NCBI GenBank assembly: GCA_017617395.1
Contig: JAFZWG010000045.1
Location: forward strand, 1 to 40,413
DNA from: Lachnospiraceae bacterium
GTDB taxonomy: Bacteria; Bacillota; Clostridia; Lachnospirales; Lachnospiraceae
DNA: 40,413 nt
Direction of reading: 5' to 3'
Positions 31,808 through 40,364 of this stretch are shown one piece after another. The notes beneath the pieces are model-generated. The model saw nothing but the letters and a program-made list of their open reading frames with translations. It did not search any database and was not told the origin of the DNA. The number at the start of each line of letters is the position of its first letter. Positions within the stretch are counted from its first letter, which is position 1. Made by a program: the position numbers and the translations under genes.

Positions 31808-33022
31808 TTATTTTTGCCTGATTTCGATGATCACATACTCGGACTTCGTTCCCGTCTTGTAGTGAATCTCCCAGTCGGAGATGCCCGATGTGACGATAAA
31901 TGTCGTCTCGCCGCGCGTCTCGAGCCCGTACGTGCGGTCGTTGGCGCCCATCAGCCGGCCGATGGGTCCGAGCGGGATCAGCTGGCCCCCGTGCGTATGG
32001 CCGGACAGCACCAGGTCAACCCCTGCCGCAGCCTCCGCCTCGTAGTCGTTCGGCTGGTGGTTGATGTCGATCATGTAGCGGCTCCGGTCCAGTTCCTTGG
32101 TCAGGTCCGCAATGCTTCGGCGCCCTCCGGTGCCGTTGTTGTCGCCATTGTTGGCACTATTGTCTCCGCTGTTGCCGGCGCCGTTTCTGCGGCGCGAGGA
32201 GTCGCTTCGGTCCATTCGGCCGATGACGTAAAATGTGTCCGCGACAAGCTCGACCTCGTCCTCGAGCACATGAACGCCGCTCGCGGTCAGCGCCGCCTCG
32301 AGCTCCTGCGGCGTGTACCCGCGGCTGTTGTTGTATCCCTTATCATGATTTCCGTACGAAAAATACACCCCGTACTTCGGTGTGAGCCCTCCCAAAGCGC
32401 GGCAGGCCGCAAGCATGTCCTCGCGGGTCGTGGAGTCGTCGATGAAATCGCCCGCTACGATGACGATGTCGGGATCGTCCTTCATCGCCTCCGCGAGGTG
32501 CTCCGCAAAGCCGTCCGCGTCAAATGTCGTTCCGACGTGCGAGTCCGCGATCAGCAGAATCCGCAGCTGCCCGCCCGGCAGCTCCTTCGACGTCTCAAGG
32601 CAGTACTCCGTGCGGTCGACGTGAAATGCATTGTACCGCCCGACCGCCAGATAGACCGCGCACACGACAAGGACGATGATGCCCGTAATGTAGGGACGCG
32701 GGGGCGCGGAGGAATCCGGGGCGTCCGACGGGGCGGCGGGTGTTTTCATTTTCCGCTTTTTGAGAATTGAAAAAAGGCCGGTCGCGAGGTCCGCAATCAG
32801 CCAGAATGCCGCCAGATGCAGCAAAATGATAACCATATTGACGAGGTCAAAGATACCGTACACAGCGAGGGCTGCGACCGGCACGGCGCCCAGAAGAATC
32901 CGCAGCGAACGACGGTTGCCCGCGAGACGGCGAACAACCGCAAAACGGCCGAACCGGCTGATCAGATACACAATTCCGACGGCGGTCAGCACCAGCGCGA
33001 CGCCTAAAATCGCAAGCCACAT
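31808..33022 (-). CDS. Membrane-bound metallophosphoesterase, copy 1
   Basis: 404 residues: about four N-terminal membrane helices (to residue 127), then a calcineurin-like phosphoesterase domain with Asp160-x-His162 (ADSHVGTT), GDFIDD (Asp192), GNHD (Asn225, His226), NHQPND and GHTHGGQ, a full two-metal site. The domain probably faces outward. An insertion rich in Asn, Gly and Asp (encoded by about 32118-32193) is absent from the paralogue at 34480-35556. The ATG lies 3 bp after the stop of the secreted-protein gene, so translation is likely coupled. Substrate unknown; relatives act on nucleotides or lipid head groups. Confidence 0.88.
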   Translation of the reverse strand: MWLAILGVALVLTAVGIVYLISRFGRFAVVRRLAGNRRSLRILLGAVPVAALAVYGIFDLVNMVIILLHLAAFWLIADLATGLFSILKKRKMKTPAAPSDAPDSSAPPRPYITGIIVLVVCAVYLAVGRYNAFHVDRTEYCLETSKELPGGQLRILLIADSHVGTTFDADGFAEHLAEAMKDDPDIVIVAGDFIDDSTTREDMLAACRALGGLTPKYGVYFSYGNHDKGYNNSRGYTPQELEAALTASGVHVLEDEVELVADTFYVIGRMDRSDSSRRRNGAGNSGDNSANNGDNNGTGGRRSIADLTKELDRSRYMIDINHQPNDYEAEAAAGVDLVLSGHTHGGQLIPLGPIGRLMGANDRTYGLETRGETTFIVTSGISDWEIHYKTGTKSEYVIIEIRQK

Positions 33023-33025
33023 ACC

Positions 33026-34426
33026 TTACCCTTTCCTGCGCGGGACCTTCTTGCTGCCTATGTTTTTAATCAAATGTTTGATGATCGCAAAGAGGATGAG
33101 CACCACCACGAAACCGCCCATCCAGAGGAACAGGCAGACTCCCAGAGGCTGCACCGGGCACATGCCGCAGAGGCTGCACTCGCTCTTTTCCTCCGAATTT
33201 TTCCCGGAGAGCATCCACGACGGAATCGGCGTCGGCCGGGGCGTCGGCGTGGGCGTGATGTCCCCTTCCTCCGGAACCGGCACGATCATCGTGTTCTCGT
33301 CGACAAGAAGCGTCGTCACTTCGGAAAATGCGGATTCATACTCATTGCCCGCGTACACGATAAAGTACTGGCTTCGGAGCTCCACCTCCGTTCCGTGTCC
33401 GATCTTGTGCTTCGGCTGCTCGACGCCGGAGATGTCCCACTCCGCGTCGCCTGTTGCAACTTCAAGCTCACCGCCGACGAGGTCGACCCACTCGTACTCC
33501 TCGTCCGGGTCCTTGATGCGGCCCTGCGTCACGATCTGCACGTAGCCGCCTGCCTCCGTGACCTTTGCGATCGCGTCCGCAACCGTGTCCGGCACGTTGA
33601 CGCTCAGCACGACAAACGGTCCGTGGCCGTTGACTTTTGCCTTGAATCTCGGGTTGAACACCTGCGGAGCATCGAAGTACTCCGAGAGGTGGTACTCCAC
33701 GTGGTCGGCGTCCTTGCCGTACGCGGACAACGACGACCAGTCGGAAAATACATACGTCGCCTTGGTCTCGCCCTCCTTCTTAAGCGCCACTCCGTAGCGC
33801 ACGCGAACGAACAGCGTATGACTCTCAAAATCAATCTTCACATGCGAGTTGACAACCGTGTACTGCGACGTCTTCAGAACGCTCTTCCAGCCGACGCTGT
33901 ACGCGCCGTTCTTGCCGTCGTTCCATTTTGCGTCGCGCTCGCTTCCGGGGTTGCCCATGTCGCGAAGGATCAGCGCCGTGTCCGTCGCCTCCTTCGTACA
34001 ATTCATCTTGACATACGCCCAGTCGCCGAGCACATATTCATCCGGGTGCGCGGCATCCACGGATGCGCGTCCGGTGTCGTTGTCCCATTTGTCGCTGTAT
34101 TTCCAGTCGGACGGGCTGTCGATCGCCCAGTCGATCTGCGCGAACACGCTGAGTTCGGAGTAGCCGAGCTTCTTGAGCGCCTCCTTGCGCGACTTGTCGT
34201 CCTTCGCAAGCCACTCCGCCATCGACGCGTTCTTCGTGTACGATACCTTGCATGCGCTCGGGTCGCTGCTGCTTCCCTGGAACTCCGCCTTCACCCCGCT
34301 CGGGGCCTCCAGCTCAAAGGGAAGCTCGCCCTCCGCCGCCCGCGCCGTACCGACCGGCGCCGCCAGCACCACAAGCATCACCGCACACATCGCGGCCGCA
34401 ATCCATCTTCCGACAAATCTGTTCAT
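33026..34426 (-). CDS. Secreted, membrane-anchored protein of unknown function
   Basis: 466 residues. Signal peptide 1 to about 31, an extracellular beta-rich region without a family I recognise, a Thr-Pro-Arg linker near the C-terminus (TPTPTPRPTPIPS), a Cys motif CSLCGMCPVQPLGVC just before the membrane helix, and a basic tail ending VPRRKG. The four cysteines beside the membrane could bind metal, form disulphides or be lipidated. GGAGGT lies 9 nt before the ATG. It sits between two paralogous phosphoesterases and is coupled to the first, which suggests a shared envelope task. Confidence 0.8.
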   Translation of the reverse strand: MNRFVGRWIAAAMCAVMLVVLAAPVGTARAAEGELPFELEAPSGVKAEFQGSSSDPSACKVSYTKNASMAEWLAKDDKSRKEALKKLGYSELSVFAQIDWAIDSPSDWKYSDKWDNDTGRASVDAAHPDEYVLGDWAYVKMNCTKEATDTALILRDMGNPGSERDAKWNDGKNGAYSVGWKSVLKTSQYTVVNSHVKIDFESHTLFVRVRYGVALKKEGETKATYVFSDWSSLSAYGKDADHVEYHLSEYFDAPQVFNPRFKAKVNGHGPFVVLSVNVPDTVADAIAKVTEAGGYVQIVTQGRIKDPDEEYEWVDLVGGELEVATGDAEWDISGVEQPKHKIGHGTEVELRSQYFIVYAGNEYESAFSEVTTLLVDENTMIVPVPEEGDITPTPTPRPTPIPSWMLSGKNSEEKSECSLCGMCPVQPLGVCLFLWMGGFVVVLILFAIIKHLIKNIGSKKVPRRKG

Positions 34427-34451
34427 GTAGAAATAACCTCCAAAGTATCAA

Positions 34452-34484
34452 GGTGACAGTTGGGGACGGTTCTCGGTTGTCACC
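34452..34484. repeat. REP-like hairpin repeat, divergent copy
   Basis: Arms GGTGACA/TGTCACC with a GGGGACGGTTCTC core. The right arm supplies the TGA stop of the phosphoesterase gene at 34480-34482. Confidence 0.75.
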
Positions 34485-35556
34485 TCACATCAATCACCGT
34501 ATAATCCGACCACGCGCCCGTCTTAAACGAGATGCCCCACGTGCCGGCGCCGGCGCTCACGACAAAGTTCGTCGTGCCGCGGACCTCCGTTCCGACGAAG
34601 CGGTCGGCGTCAAAAAAGCCGGGTACAAACGGTGCAACCCACGGAATCGGCAGTAAAAAACCGCCGTGCGTGTGCCCGCACAAAACCAGATCGACCGCCG
34701 CCCGCGACTCCGCGTCGAAGTCGTTCGGCTGGTGATCCATAACAATACAAAATCGATCTGCCTCGAGGCCCTCGGTCAGCGCCGCGATGCTCTTACGGCT
34801 GTCGCTTCGGTCCCTGCGTCCGACGACGTAACAGCCGCCGTCCGTGAGGACAACCTCGTCGCAGAGGACGCGGACTCCATTTTTCGCGAGTTCCTCGTGC
34901 AGGCTCGCCAACGTCCTCTCGCTGCTGTCCTCGACCTCGTGGTTTCCGTCCACGTAGTACACGTCGCAGACCTTCGCAAGCGCGGCAAATGCCCCGCACG
35001 CGCGCATCATGCTCTCCTGCTCCGTGCTCCCGTCGATGAGGTCTCCCGCCACCGCAACGATGTCCGGCTTCTCGTCGGCGATCCGCTGCAACAGCTTCGC
35101 CAAATCCTCATCATCCATGGTCGTTCCGAGATGCACGTCCGAGAGCAGCACAATCCGCAACCCGTCGTTCGGAAGCGCCTTGGCTGTCTCGACGCTCACC
35201 TCCGCGCGGCGCACCGTATGTGCGCTCACGTAGCCGGCCAGCAGGTAGACGATGCACCCGAGAATCGCCGCCGCAACCACCGGCAGCACCCCGCGATGCT
35301 TCTTGTTCGCAGCCGCGCCGAGCACGGCATCCGCGACCTCGGTTCCGAGGAAAAAAACACCCAGATGCAGCAGGATCACCACTGCATTCAGCGAATGAAC
35401 GATACCGAACCCGGCCGTCGCAACCGCCGCCACCGCCACCAGGCCGAGGCTTATGTTGCGCACCGCCGCGGAACCATCGCCCCGCGACCTGAAAAACGCC
35501 AGGCTTACGACGGAAATTACGAACGTCAGCACCAGAATGCCGATCCAGACCAACAT
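34480..35556 (-). CDS. Membrane-bound metallophosphoesterase, copy 2
   Basis: 358 residues with the same layout as the copy at 31808-33022: about four membrane helices (to residue 113), then Asp140-x-His142 (SDVHLGTT), GDLIDG (Asp172), GNHE, DHQPNDFD and GHTHGGF. The two share motifs such as RRDRSDSRKSIAAL and MDRSDSSRR, so they are paralogues from an old duplication. GGGAGGT lies 9 nt before the ATG. An extended -10 TGGTATACT at about 35664-35672 (minus) may be its promoter. Substrate unknown. Confidence 0.88.
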   Translation of the reverse strand: MLVWIGILVLTFVISVVSLAFFRSRGDGSAAVRNISLGLVAVAAVATAGFGIVHSLNAVVILLHLGVFFLGTEVADAVLGAAANKKHRGVLPVVAAAILGCIVYLLAGYVSAHTVRRAEVSVETAKALPNDGLRIVLLSDVHLGTTMDDEDLAKLLQRIADEKPDIVAVAGDLIDGSTEQESMMRACGAFAALAKVCDVYYVDGNHEVEDSSERTLASLHEELAKNGVRVLCDEVVLTDGGCYVVGRRDRSDSRKSIAALTEGLEADRFCIVMDHQPNDFDAESRAAVDLVLCGHTHGGFLLPIPWVAPFVPGFFDADRFVGTEVRGTTNFVVSAGAGTWGISFKTGAWSDYTVIDVR

Positions 35557-35579
35557 CTTCCGAATACCTCCCCCGAAAA

Positions 35580-35650
35580 GATGACAAGGGGACAGTCCCC
35601 AGTTGTCATCAACCGGTCAGATGACAACTGGGGACTGTCCCTCTGTCATC
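35580..35650. repeat. BIME-like pair of inverted REP hairpins
   Basis: Two 31-nt units (35580-35610 and 35620-35650) in opposite orientation, separated by 9 nt. Each forms a hairpin with outer arms GATGACA/TGTCATC and inner GGGAC/GTCCC. They differ at three positions. The same pair with the same 9-nt spacing starts at 40365. Confidence 0.88.
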
Positions 35651-35717
35651 AACTCCGCCCTACAGTATACCACATTAGCGCCACCTTGCCTATAGGTATT
35701 TTCTTCGGTGGCCCCTA

Positions 35718-35756
35718 GTGACAAGGGTAGTGACAAGGGGACAGTTCTTTTGTCAC
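35718..35756. repeat. REP-like repeat with partial duplication
   Basis: GTGACAAGGGGACAG... with arms GTGACAA/TTGTCAC (35730-35756), preceded by a duplicated AGTGACAAGGG start at 35718. Core partly degenerate. Confidence 0.75.
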
Positions 35757-35780
35757 CTTCGTCTGCGCCCGTTAATCTGC

Positions 35781-35938
35781 ATCCTTCAGGCGACGGCGGG
35801 CTCGCTTCGCAGCGACATGAACTTATCCGAAAACATACAAAAACTTTCTCGAGCGAGCATTTTCCTGCGAGCGAGAGAAAGTCTTTTGCATGTTTCGGAT
35901 CGTTTTGCCAACGAAGCGAGCCCCGTCGCCTACAGGAT
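35781..35938. repeat. 158-nt imperfect palindrome at the end of thiC
   Basis: Outer stem: ATCCT/AGGAT, GGCGACG/CGTCGCC, GGGCTCGCTTCG/CGAAGCGAGCCC (35798-35809 with 35912-35923). Inner stem: ATCCGAAA...CAAAA and CTTTCTC paired with their complements at 35875-35900. The apex holds CATTTTCC. The right end covers the last thiC codons. Too long and imperfect for a simple terminator; it resembles a MITE or large palindromic unit. Confidence 0.75.
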
Positions 35939-37234
35939 GTCGATATATTCGCCGTTGAGGGCTTTGTTCATGCTGCGGACGGCGCAGAATTTGCCGCACA
36001 TGGAGCAGCTATCCTCGTGCTCGGGCGCGCGGCTGTCGCGGATCGCCTTCGCGGTTTCGGGGTCGATCGCGCACTCCCACTGCTTCTCCCAGTCGAACGT
36101 GCGGCGGGCGTCGGCCATCGCGTCGTCGATGTCGCGGGCGTGCGGGATCTTCTTCGCGATATCGGCTGCGTGAGCGGCGATGCGCGAGGCGATGATGCCC
36201 TGCTTGACATCCTCGACGTTCGGAAGAGCGAGGTGCTCCGCGGGCGTCACGTAGCACAGAAATGCCGCGCCTGCCGAGGCCGCGATCGCGCCGCCGATCG
36301 CCGACGTAATGTGGTCGTACCCCGGTGCGATGTCCGTCACCAGAGGACCCAGCACATAGAACGGCGCGCCGAGGCAGACGGTCTGCTGCAGCTTCATGTT
36401 GGCCTCGATCTGGTCAAGAGGCATATGCCCCGGTCCCTCGATCATGACCTGCACATCCTTCGCCCACGCGCGTTTCGTGAGCTCCCCGAGGCGCACAAGC
36501 TCCTCGATCTGGCACACGTCGCTCGCGTCCGCAAGGCAGCCAGGGCGGCACGCGTCACCCAAAGAGATCGTCACATCGTACTCGCGACAAATGTCGAGAA
36601 TCTCGTCGAAATGCTCGTAGAAAGGATTTTCCTCGCCGGTCATACACATCCACGCGAAGACGAGGGAGCCGCCGCGGGAGACAATGTTCATTTTCCGCTT
36701 ATGCGTGCGGATCTGGTCGATCGTCTTTCGGGTAATTCCGCAGTGCAGCGTCACGAAGTCGACGCCGTCCTCCGCGTGCAGCCGCACGACGTCGATGAAA
36801 TCCTGCGCCGTCAGCGTCGCGAGGTCGCGCTGGTAGTGGATCACGCTGTCGTACACGGGCACGGTGCCGATCATCGCCGGGCACTCGCTCGTGAGCTTGC
36901 GCCGAAACGGCTGCGTATTGCCGTGCGACGAGAGGTCCATGATGGCCTCGGCGCCCATGTTCACGGCCGCCATCACCTTCTCCATCTCGATGTTGTAATC
37001 CTTGCAGTCGCGCGAAACGCCGAGGTTGACGTTGATCTTCGTGCGCAGCATCGAACCCACGCCGTTTACGTCGATGCAGGTGTGCAGCCGGTTCGCGCAG
37101 ATCGCCACCTGCCCGCGCGCCACGAGGTCGCGGATCTCCTCCGCGCTCCGGAATTCCTTCTTCGCAACCGCCTCCATCTCGGGCGTAATAATGCCGCGCT
37201 TCGCGGCGTCCATCTGAGTCGTGTAATTTCTCAT
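35930..37234 (-). CDS. thiC: Phosphomethylpyrimidine synthase ThiC
   Basis: Radical-SAM enzyme converting aminoimidazole ribotide to the HMP phosphate of thiamin. 434 residues, the short bacterial form without the extended N-terminus. Seen: [42 protein letters not shown], and the C-terminal cluster motif CSMCGKFC (Cys410, 413, 417). I read the spacing as C-x2-C-x3-C, one residue shorter than the usual C-x2-C-x4-C. AAGGAGA precedes the ATG. Last gene of the operon, 51 bp after thiED. Confidence 0.97.
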   Translation of the reverse strand: MRNYTTQMDAAKRGIITPEMEAVAKKEFRSAEEIRDLVARGQVAICANRLHTCIDVNGVGSMLRTKINVNLGVSRDCKDYNIEMEKVMAAVNMGAEAIMDLSSHGNTQPFRRKLTSECPAMIGTVPVYDSVIHYQRDLATLTAQDFIDVVRLHAEDGVDFVTLHCGITRKTIDQIRTHKRKMNIVSRGGSLVFAWMCMTGEENPFYEHFDEILDICREYDVTISLGDACRPGCLADASDVCQIEELVRLGELTKRAWAKDVQVMIEGPGHMPLDQIEANMKLQQTVCLGAPFYVLGPLVTDIAPGYDHITSAIGGAIAASAGAAFLCYVTPAEHLALPNVEDVKQGIIASRIAAHAADIAKKIPHARDIDDAMADARRTFDWEKQWECAIDPETAKAIRDSRAPEHEDSCSMCGKFCAVRSMNKALNGEYIDIL

Positions 37235-37285
37235 TTCTGTCTCCTTGTATTGTCAATTTTTAATTGTTATGCGAAAAATGCAGCC

Positions 37286-38722
37286 TCACTCCGCCGCAAA
37301 TCCTCCGACCGCGTACGCGTGGTTCATCGGTCCGCTTCCGCTGCCCAGATCGAGCATCGCCGCAAGCGCGCCCGTTAAATACCGCTTGGCCCGCGCCACC
37401 GCCTCCGGCAGCGGGTAGCCCTGCGCCAGGAAGGACGCGATCGCCGACGAGAGCGTGCAGCCCGTGCCGTGCGTGTTCGGGTTGTCGATCCGCTCGCCGC
37501 GGAACCACTGCCCCTGCCCGTCCGCGAAGAGGTAGTCGCTCGCGTCCAAAACGCGGTGGCCGCCCTTTAAAAGCACCGCGCAGCCGGCCTCTGCGGCAAT
37601 CTTAGCGGCCGCAACCTCCATCGATGCCTCGTCCGTGATCTTCATGCCCGATAGAACCTCCGCCTCGGGGATGTTCGGCGTCGCCAGGCGCGCCAGCGGA
37701 AGCAGCTCGCTCACAAGCGTTGCGACCGCCTCGGACTGCATCAGCGACGACCCCGACGTCGCCACCATCACAGGGTCGACCACGACGTCGGTCGCTTTGT
37801 ATTCCCTGAGCTTCGCGGCGATCACGCGGATCAGCTCGCTGTTCGCGACCATGCCGATCTTGACCGCGTCCGGCTCGATATCGCGGAAAATGCTGTCCAT
37901 CTGCGCCGCCAGAAACTCCGGCGTGACCGGAAAGATGCTCTCGACGCCGGTTGTATTTTGCGCCGTGAGGGCCGTAATCGCGCTCATCGCGTACACGCCG
38001 TTGGCGGTCATCGTCTTGATGTCTGCCTGAATGCCCGCGCCGCCGCTACTGTCACTCCCCGCGATCGTGAGCGCCGTTCGCATCCCGTACGCCGCGCGCT
38101 CCGAAAGCTTGCGGAGCTCCCGCGCCGCCGCCTCGATGTCGGGCGCTCCGAAGATTGCGCCGACCAGCGCCACGCCGGCCTGACCAAAACCGAGGAGCTT
38201 CGAAAGATTTTCCTTCGTGATGCCGCCGATGGCCACCACCGGCACGTCCACCGCGTGCGTGATCTCGCCGAGCACCGCGTGCGGCAGCACATGCGTGTCC
38301 GTCTTCGTCGCCGTCTCGTACATCGCTCCGACGCCCAGGTAGTCCGCGCCGGCCGAAACCGCCGCCCGTGCCTCCGCGACCGAGTGCGCCGAAGCGCCGA
38401 TGATCAGCCGATTGCCCGCGAGCTCGCGCACCTTCGAAACCGCCATGTCCGACAGCCCGACATGGACGCCGTCCGCGCCGCTTGCAATCGCCACCTCCGC
38501 CGAATCGTTGACGATGAACAACGCTCCGTACCGATGACACAGCTCCGCCAGCTCCTTCGCCTCCGCCAGGAGTTCCTCGCGCGTCGCCGTCTTATCCCGC
38601 AGCTGCAGGCACGTCGCGCCGCCGCGAAGCGCCGCCTCCGCCTGCTCATAAAGCGTCATGCCGTCCGCTCTCGCGCCGCCCGTCACCGCGTACAGTAGAA
38701 AATTCTCCTTCGTACACTTCAT
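37286..38722 (-). CDS. thiED: ThiE-ThiD fusion (thiamin-phosphate synthase / HMP-phosphate kinase)
   Basis: 478 residues. Residues 1 to about 210 are ThiE (QLRDKT, VNDSAEVA, GVHVGLSD, VVAIGG), which joins HMP-PP with thiazole phosphate. Residues from about 214 are ThiD (IAGSDSSGGAGIQADIKT, DPVMVATSG, NTHGTGCTLSSAI), which phosphorylates HMP and HMP-P. The fusion places two successive steps in one chain. GVHVGLSD lacks the Gln often seen in the GVHLGQxD motif. It overlaps thiM by 4 bp (ATGA). Confidence 0.96.
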   Translation of the reverse strand: MKCTKENFLLYAVTGGARADGMTLYEQAEAALRGGATCLQLRDKTATREELLAEAKELAELCHRYGALFIVNDSAEVAIASGADGVHVGLSDMAVSKVRELAGNRLIIGASAHSVAEARAAVSAGADYLGVGAMYETATKTDTHVLPHAVLGEITHAVDVPVVAIGGITKENLSKLLGFGQAGVALVGAIFGAPDIEAAARELRKLSERAAYGMRTALTIAGSDSSGGAGIQADIKTMTANGVYAMSAITALTAQNTTGVESIFPVTPEFLAAQMDSIFRDIEPDAVKIGMVANSELIRVIAAKLREYKATDVVVDPVMVATSGSSLMQSEAVATLVSELLPLARLATPNIPEAEVLSGMKITDEASMEVAAAKIAAEAGCAVLLKGGHRVLDASDYLFADGQGQWFRGERIDNPNTHGTGCTLSSAIASFLAQGYPLPEAVARAKRYLTGALAAMLDLGSGSGPMNHAYAVGGFAAE

Positions 38723-39597
38723 GTTTCGTCCCCCGTTCCTTCGATTTCTTCGATCCTCGCGCGTGCCGCAAGCTCCGCGCCCGTCAACCGGTTAACCGCA
38801 TCCAGAAGGTATCGCCCGTACGTCGCATTGCCGTCCGCGGGCGTCATGCGCTCCGCGGCGATCTCCCCGGCGACGCCCATCGCCGCGACCGCCGCCACGG
38901 TCGCCTCGTACACTTCCTTCGGCGAACTCGCGACAAATCCCGCAATCAGCGACGTCAGCTGGCACCCCGTGCCCGTCACCGTCGCCATCTCCGGCCTTCC
39001 GTTTCGCACGCACGCCGTGCGCGTGCCGTCCGTGACAACGTCGATCTCGCCCGTGACCACGATGACCGCCCCGCATGCGCGCGCGAGGGCGCGCGCTTCT
39101 TTACAAACGAAGCCAACCTCCGCCTCGCTCATGCAATCCGTTGCCGCCGCATCCACGCCGGCCGCCGCTGTGCAGGAGTTCTGCGAGGTGCTTACGTTAG
39201 CCCCGATCATCCCCGCAAGTGTCCGGATTTCGGTCCGGTTTCCGCGGATGACGCTCGGTGTGCCAATCGCTAAAAGCTCCGCCGCCGCGCGTCTTCGAAA
39301 CGCCGAAGCCCCGACACCGACCGGATCGAAGACTGTGGGAATTCCCTTCCGCGTCGCCGCCTCAAGCGCAAGCTTTAACGAGCGAACCGACCGCTCGCTC
39401 GGCGTCCCGAGATTTAACAGCAGCCCGTCGCTCGCGGCCGTAATCTCCGCGACCTCCGCCGGATCGTCCGCCATCATCGGCCTCGCGCCGCACCCGAGCA
39501 AAAGGTTCGCGCAGTCCGTCGCCGTCACATAGTTGGTGATACTGTGAATAAGCGGCCGCACCCTCCGCACCGCTTCCGGATAGATGCTCGCGTTCAT
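38719..39597 (-). CDS. thiM: Hydroxyethylthiazole kinase ThiM
   Basis: 292 residues, ribokinase-like fold. Phosphorylates the thiazole alcohol for salvage. Seen: SITNYVTATDCANLLL, MMADDPAEV, FDPVGVGAS, and catalytic-loop GTGCQLTSLIAGF. Coupled by ATGA overlaps to thiW upstream and thiED downstream. The thiazole made available by ThiW feeds this enzyme. Confidence 0.97.
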   Translation of the reverse strand: MNASIYPEAVRRVRPLIHSITNYVTATDCANLLLGCGARPMMADDPAEVAEITAASDGLLLNLGTPSERSVRSLKLALEAATRKGIPTVFDPVGVGASAFRRRAAAELLAIGTPSVIRGNRTEIRTLAGMIGANVSTSQNSCTAAAGVDAAATDCMSEAEVGFVCKEARALARACGAVIVVTGEIDVVTDGTRTACVRNGRPEMATVTGTGCQLTSLIAGFVASSPKEVYEATVAAVAAMGVAGEIAAERMTPADGNATYGRYLLDAVNRLTGAELAARARIEEIEGTGDET

Positions 39598-40139
39598 GCG
39601 CAGTTCCTCATTTTCCGCGGGTTCTCCTCGGACAATGCATCCTGCATGTGCGTGAGCACCCCGGCTCTCTTAAGGCTTAGTAAAATGCACCCCGCCACCA
39701 GCGCGCCACCCGCTGTCGAGATCAAAAACGGGATGACGTATGCATACCACGCGACCGCGGCCGCGCTCACGCCCATGAAGAGCACTGCGACCGGATACGC
39801 GCACAGGCCGCCGAGCACCGCCGTGCCGAACACCTCGCCCGCGAGGGTCGGGAGCATTTTCCGCGTAAATCGGTACGCAAGGCCGCACAAAAGCGCGCCG
39901 AACATGCTGCCGGGAAATGCCATCAGACTTCCGATCCCCGCCAGATTCCGGATGAGCGACGCCGCGCCGGCCACACCGACGCCGTACCACGGCCCGAGGA
40001 AGACCGCGCAAAGGATGTTGACCAAGTGCTGAACAGGCGCGCATTTGCTGCCGAACACCGGCACCGAGAACAGACTGCCGACCACGGCGACGGCGCACAG
40101 AAGGCCGGCCAGGGTCATTTTCCGCGTGTTGAGTTTCAT
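39594..40139 (-). CDS. thiW: ThiW, thiazole-specific ECF transporter S component
   Basis: 181 residues with about five hydrophobic helices. Conserved KCAPVQHLVN, LGPWYGVGVA, SLIRNLAG and AFPGSMFGALL match the ThiW family, predicted thiazole-uptake S components working with a shared ECF energising module encoded elsewhere. AGGTGA precedes the ATG. First gene after the TPP riboswitch. Confidence 0.93.
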   Translation of the reverse strand: MKLNTRKMTLAGLLCAVAVVGSLFSVPVFGSKCAPVQHLVNILCAVFLGPWYGVGVAGAASLIRNLAGIGSLMAFPGSMFGALLCGLAYRFTRKMLPTLAGEVFGTAVLGGLCAYPVAVLFMGVSAAAVAWYAYVIPFLISTAGGALVAGCILLSLKRAGVLTHMQDALSEENPRKMRNCA

Positions 40140-40177
40140 GTTGATTCACCTCATGTTTTATAGTTTTTGGGCATAAG

Positions 40178-40208
40178 AAAAACAGGGGCAGCCATCAGCT
40201 GTCCCCTG
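40178..40208 (-). terminator. Riboswitch-controlled terminator before thiW
   Basis: CAGGGG-CAGC arms pair with GCTG-CCCCTG (40183-40208) and a run of five T follows on the minus strand. It would form when TPP is bound and stop transcription before thiW. Confidence 0.87.
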
Positions 40209-40224
40209 CTTGTGTTCAGGTTTC

Positions 40225-40322
40225 TTCGTATGGCTTCCTACGGCGGCATTATCCGCATCAGGTCAAGGGTCGAAGCGCAATAACTTCCTCTCAGCCCGCC
40301 TGCGCGAGCTCCCCTGTCGTTT
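40225..40322 (-). promoter_or_regulatory. TPP riboswitch (THI element)
   Basis: Minus-strand RNA has ACAGGGGAGC, GGCUGAGAGG (CTGAGA core at 40289-40294), ACCCUUGACCUGAU and GCGGAUAAUGCCGCCGUAGGAAG (within 40236-40262), the conserved parts of the thiamin pyrophosphate aptamer in correct order. It controls the thiW-thiM-thiED-thiC operon. Confidence 0.97.
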
Positions 40323-40333
40323 GTCCGTTGCCA

Positions 40334-40362
40334 ACTATACTACGCGTCGTCTTGTTTGTCAA
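40334..40362 (-). promoter_or_regulatory. Promoter of the thiamin operon
   Basis: TTGACA (40357-40362), 17-bp spacer, TATAGT (40334-40339). A REP unit starts 3 bp upstream of the -35 box. Confidence 0.88.
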
Positions 40363-40364
40363 TA

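Larger units (their letters stand above)
448..40133. repeat. Over-represented octamer GGAAAATG/CATTTTCC (dispersed)
   Basis: At least 27 exact copies over the whole window, on both strands, in coding and non-coding DNA. CATTTTCC on the plus strand starts at 943, 4201, 7306, 7868, 10779, 11371, 11902, 15034, 17944, 20184, 31388, 32747, 35858, 36689, 39609, 39855 and 40126. GGAAAATG starts at 448, 2610, 6152, 15816, 24577, 25313, 25393, 28543, 33323 and 37885. Nineteen extend to CATTTTCCG/CGGAAAATG. The span given is the first to last copy, not one element. Confidence 0.8.

Noticed and set aside
34452-35756. CRISPR array from the repeated hairpins
   Set aside because: The units are few, inverted, irregularly spaced and without constant-length unique spacers; they fit REP/BIME elements.
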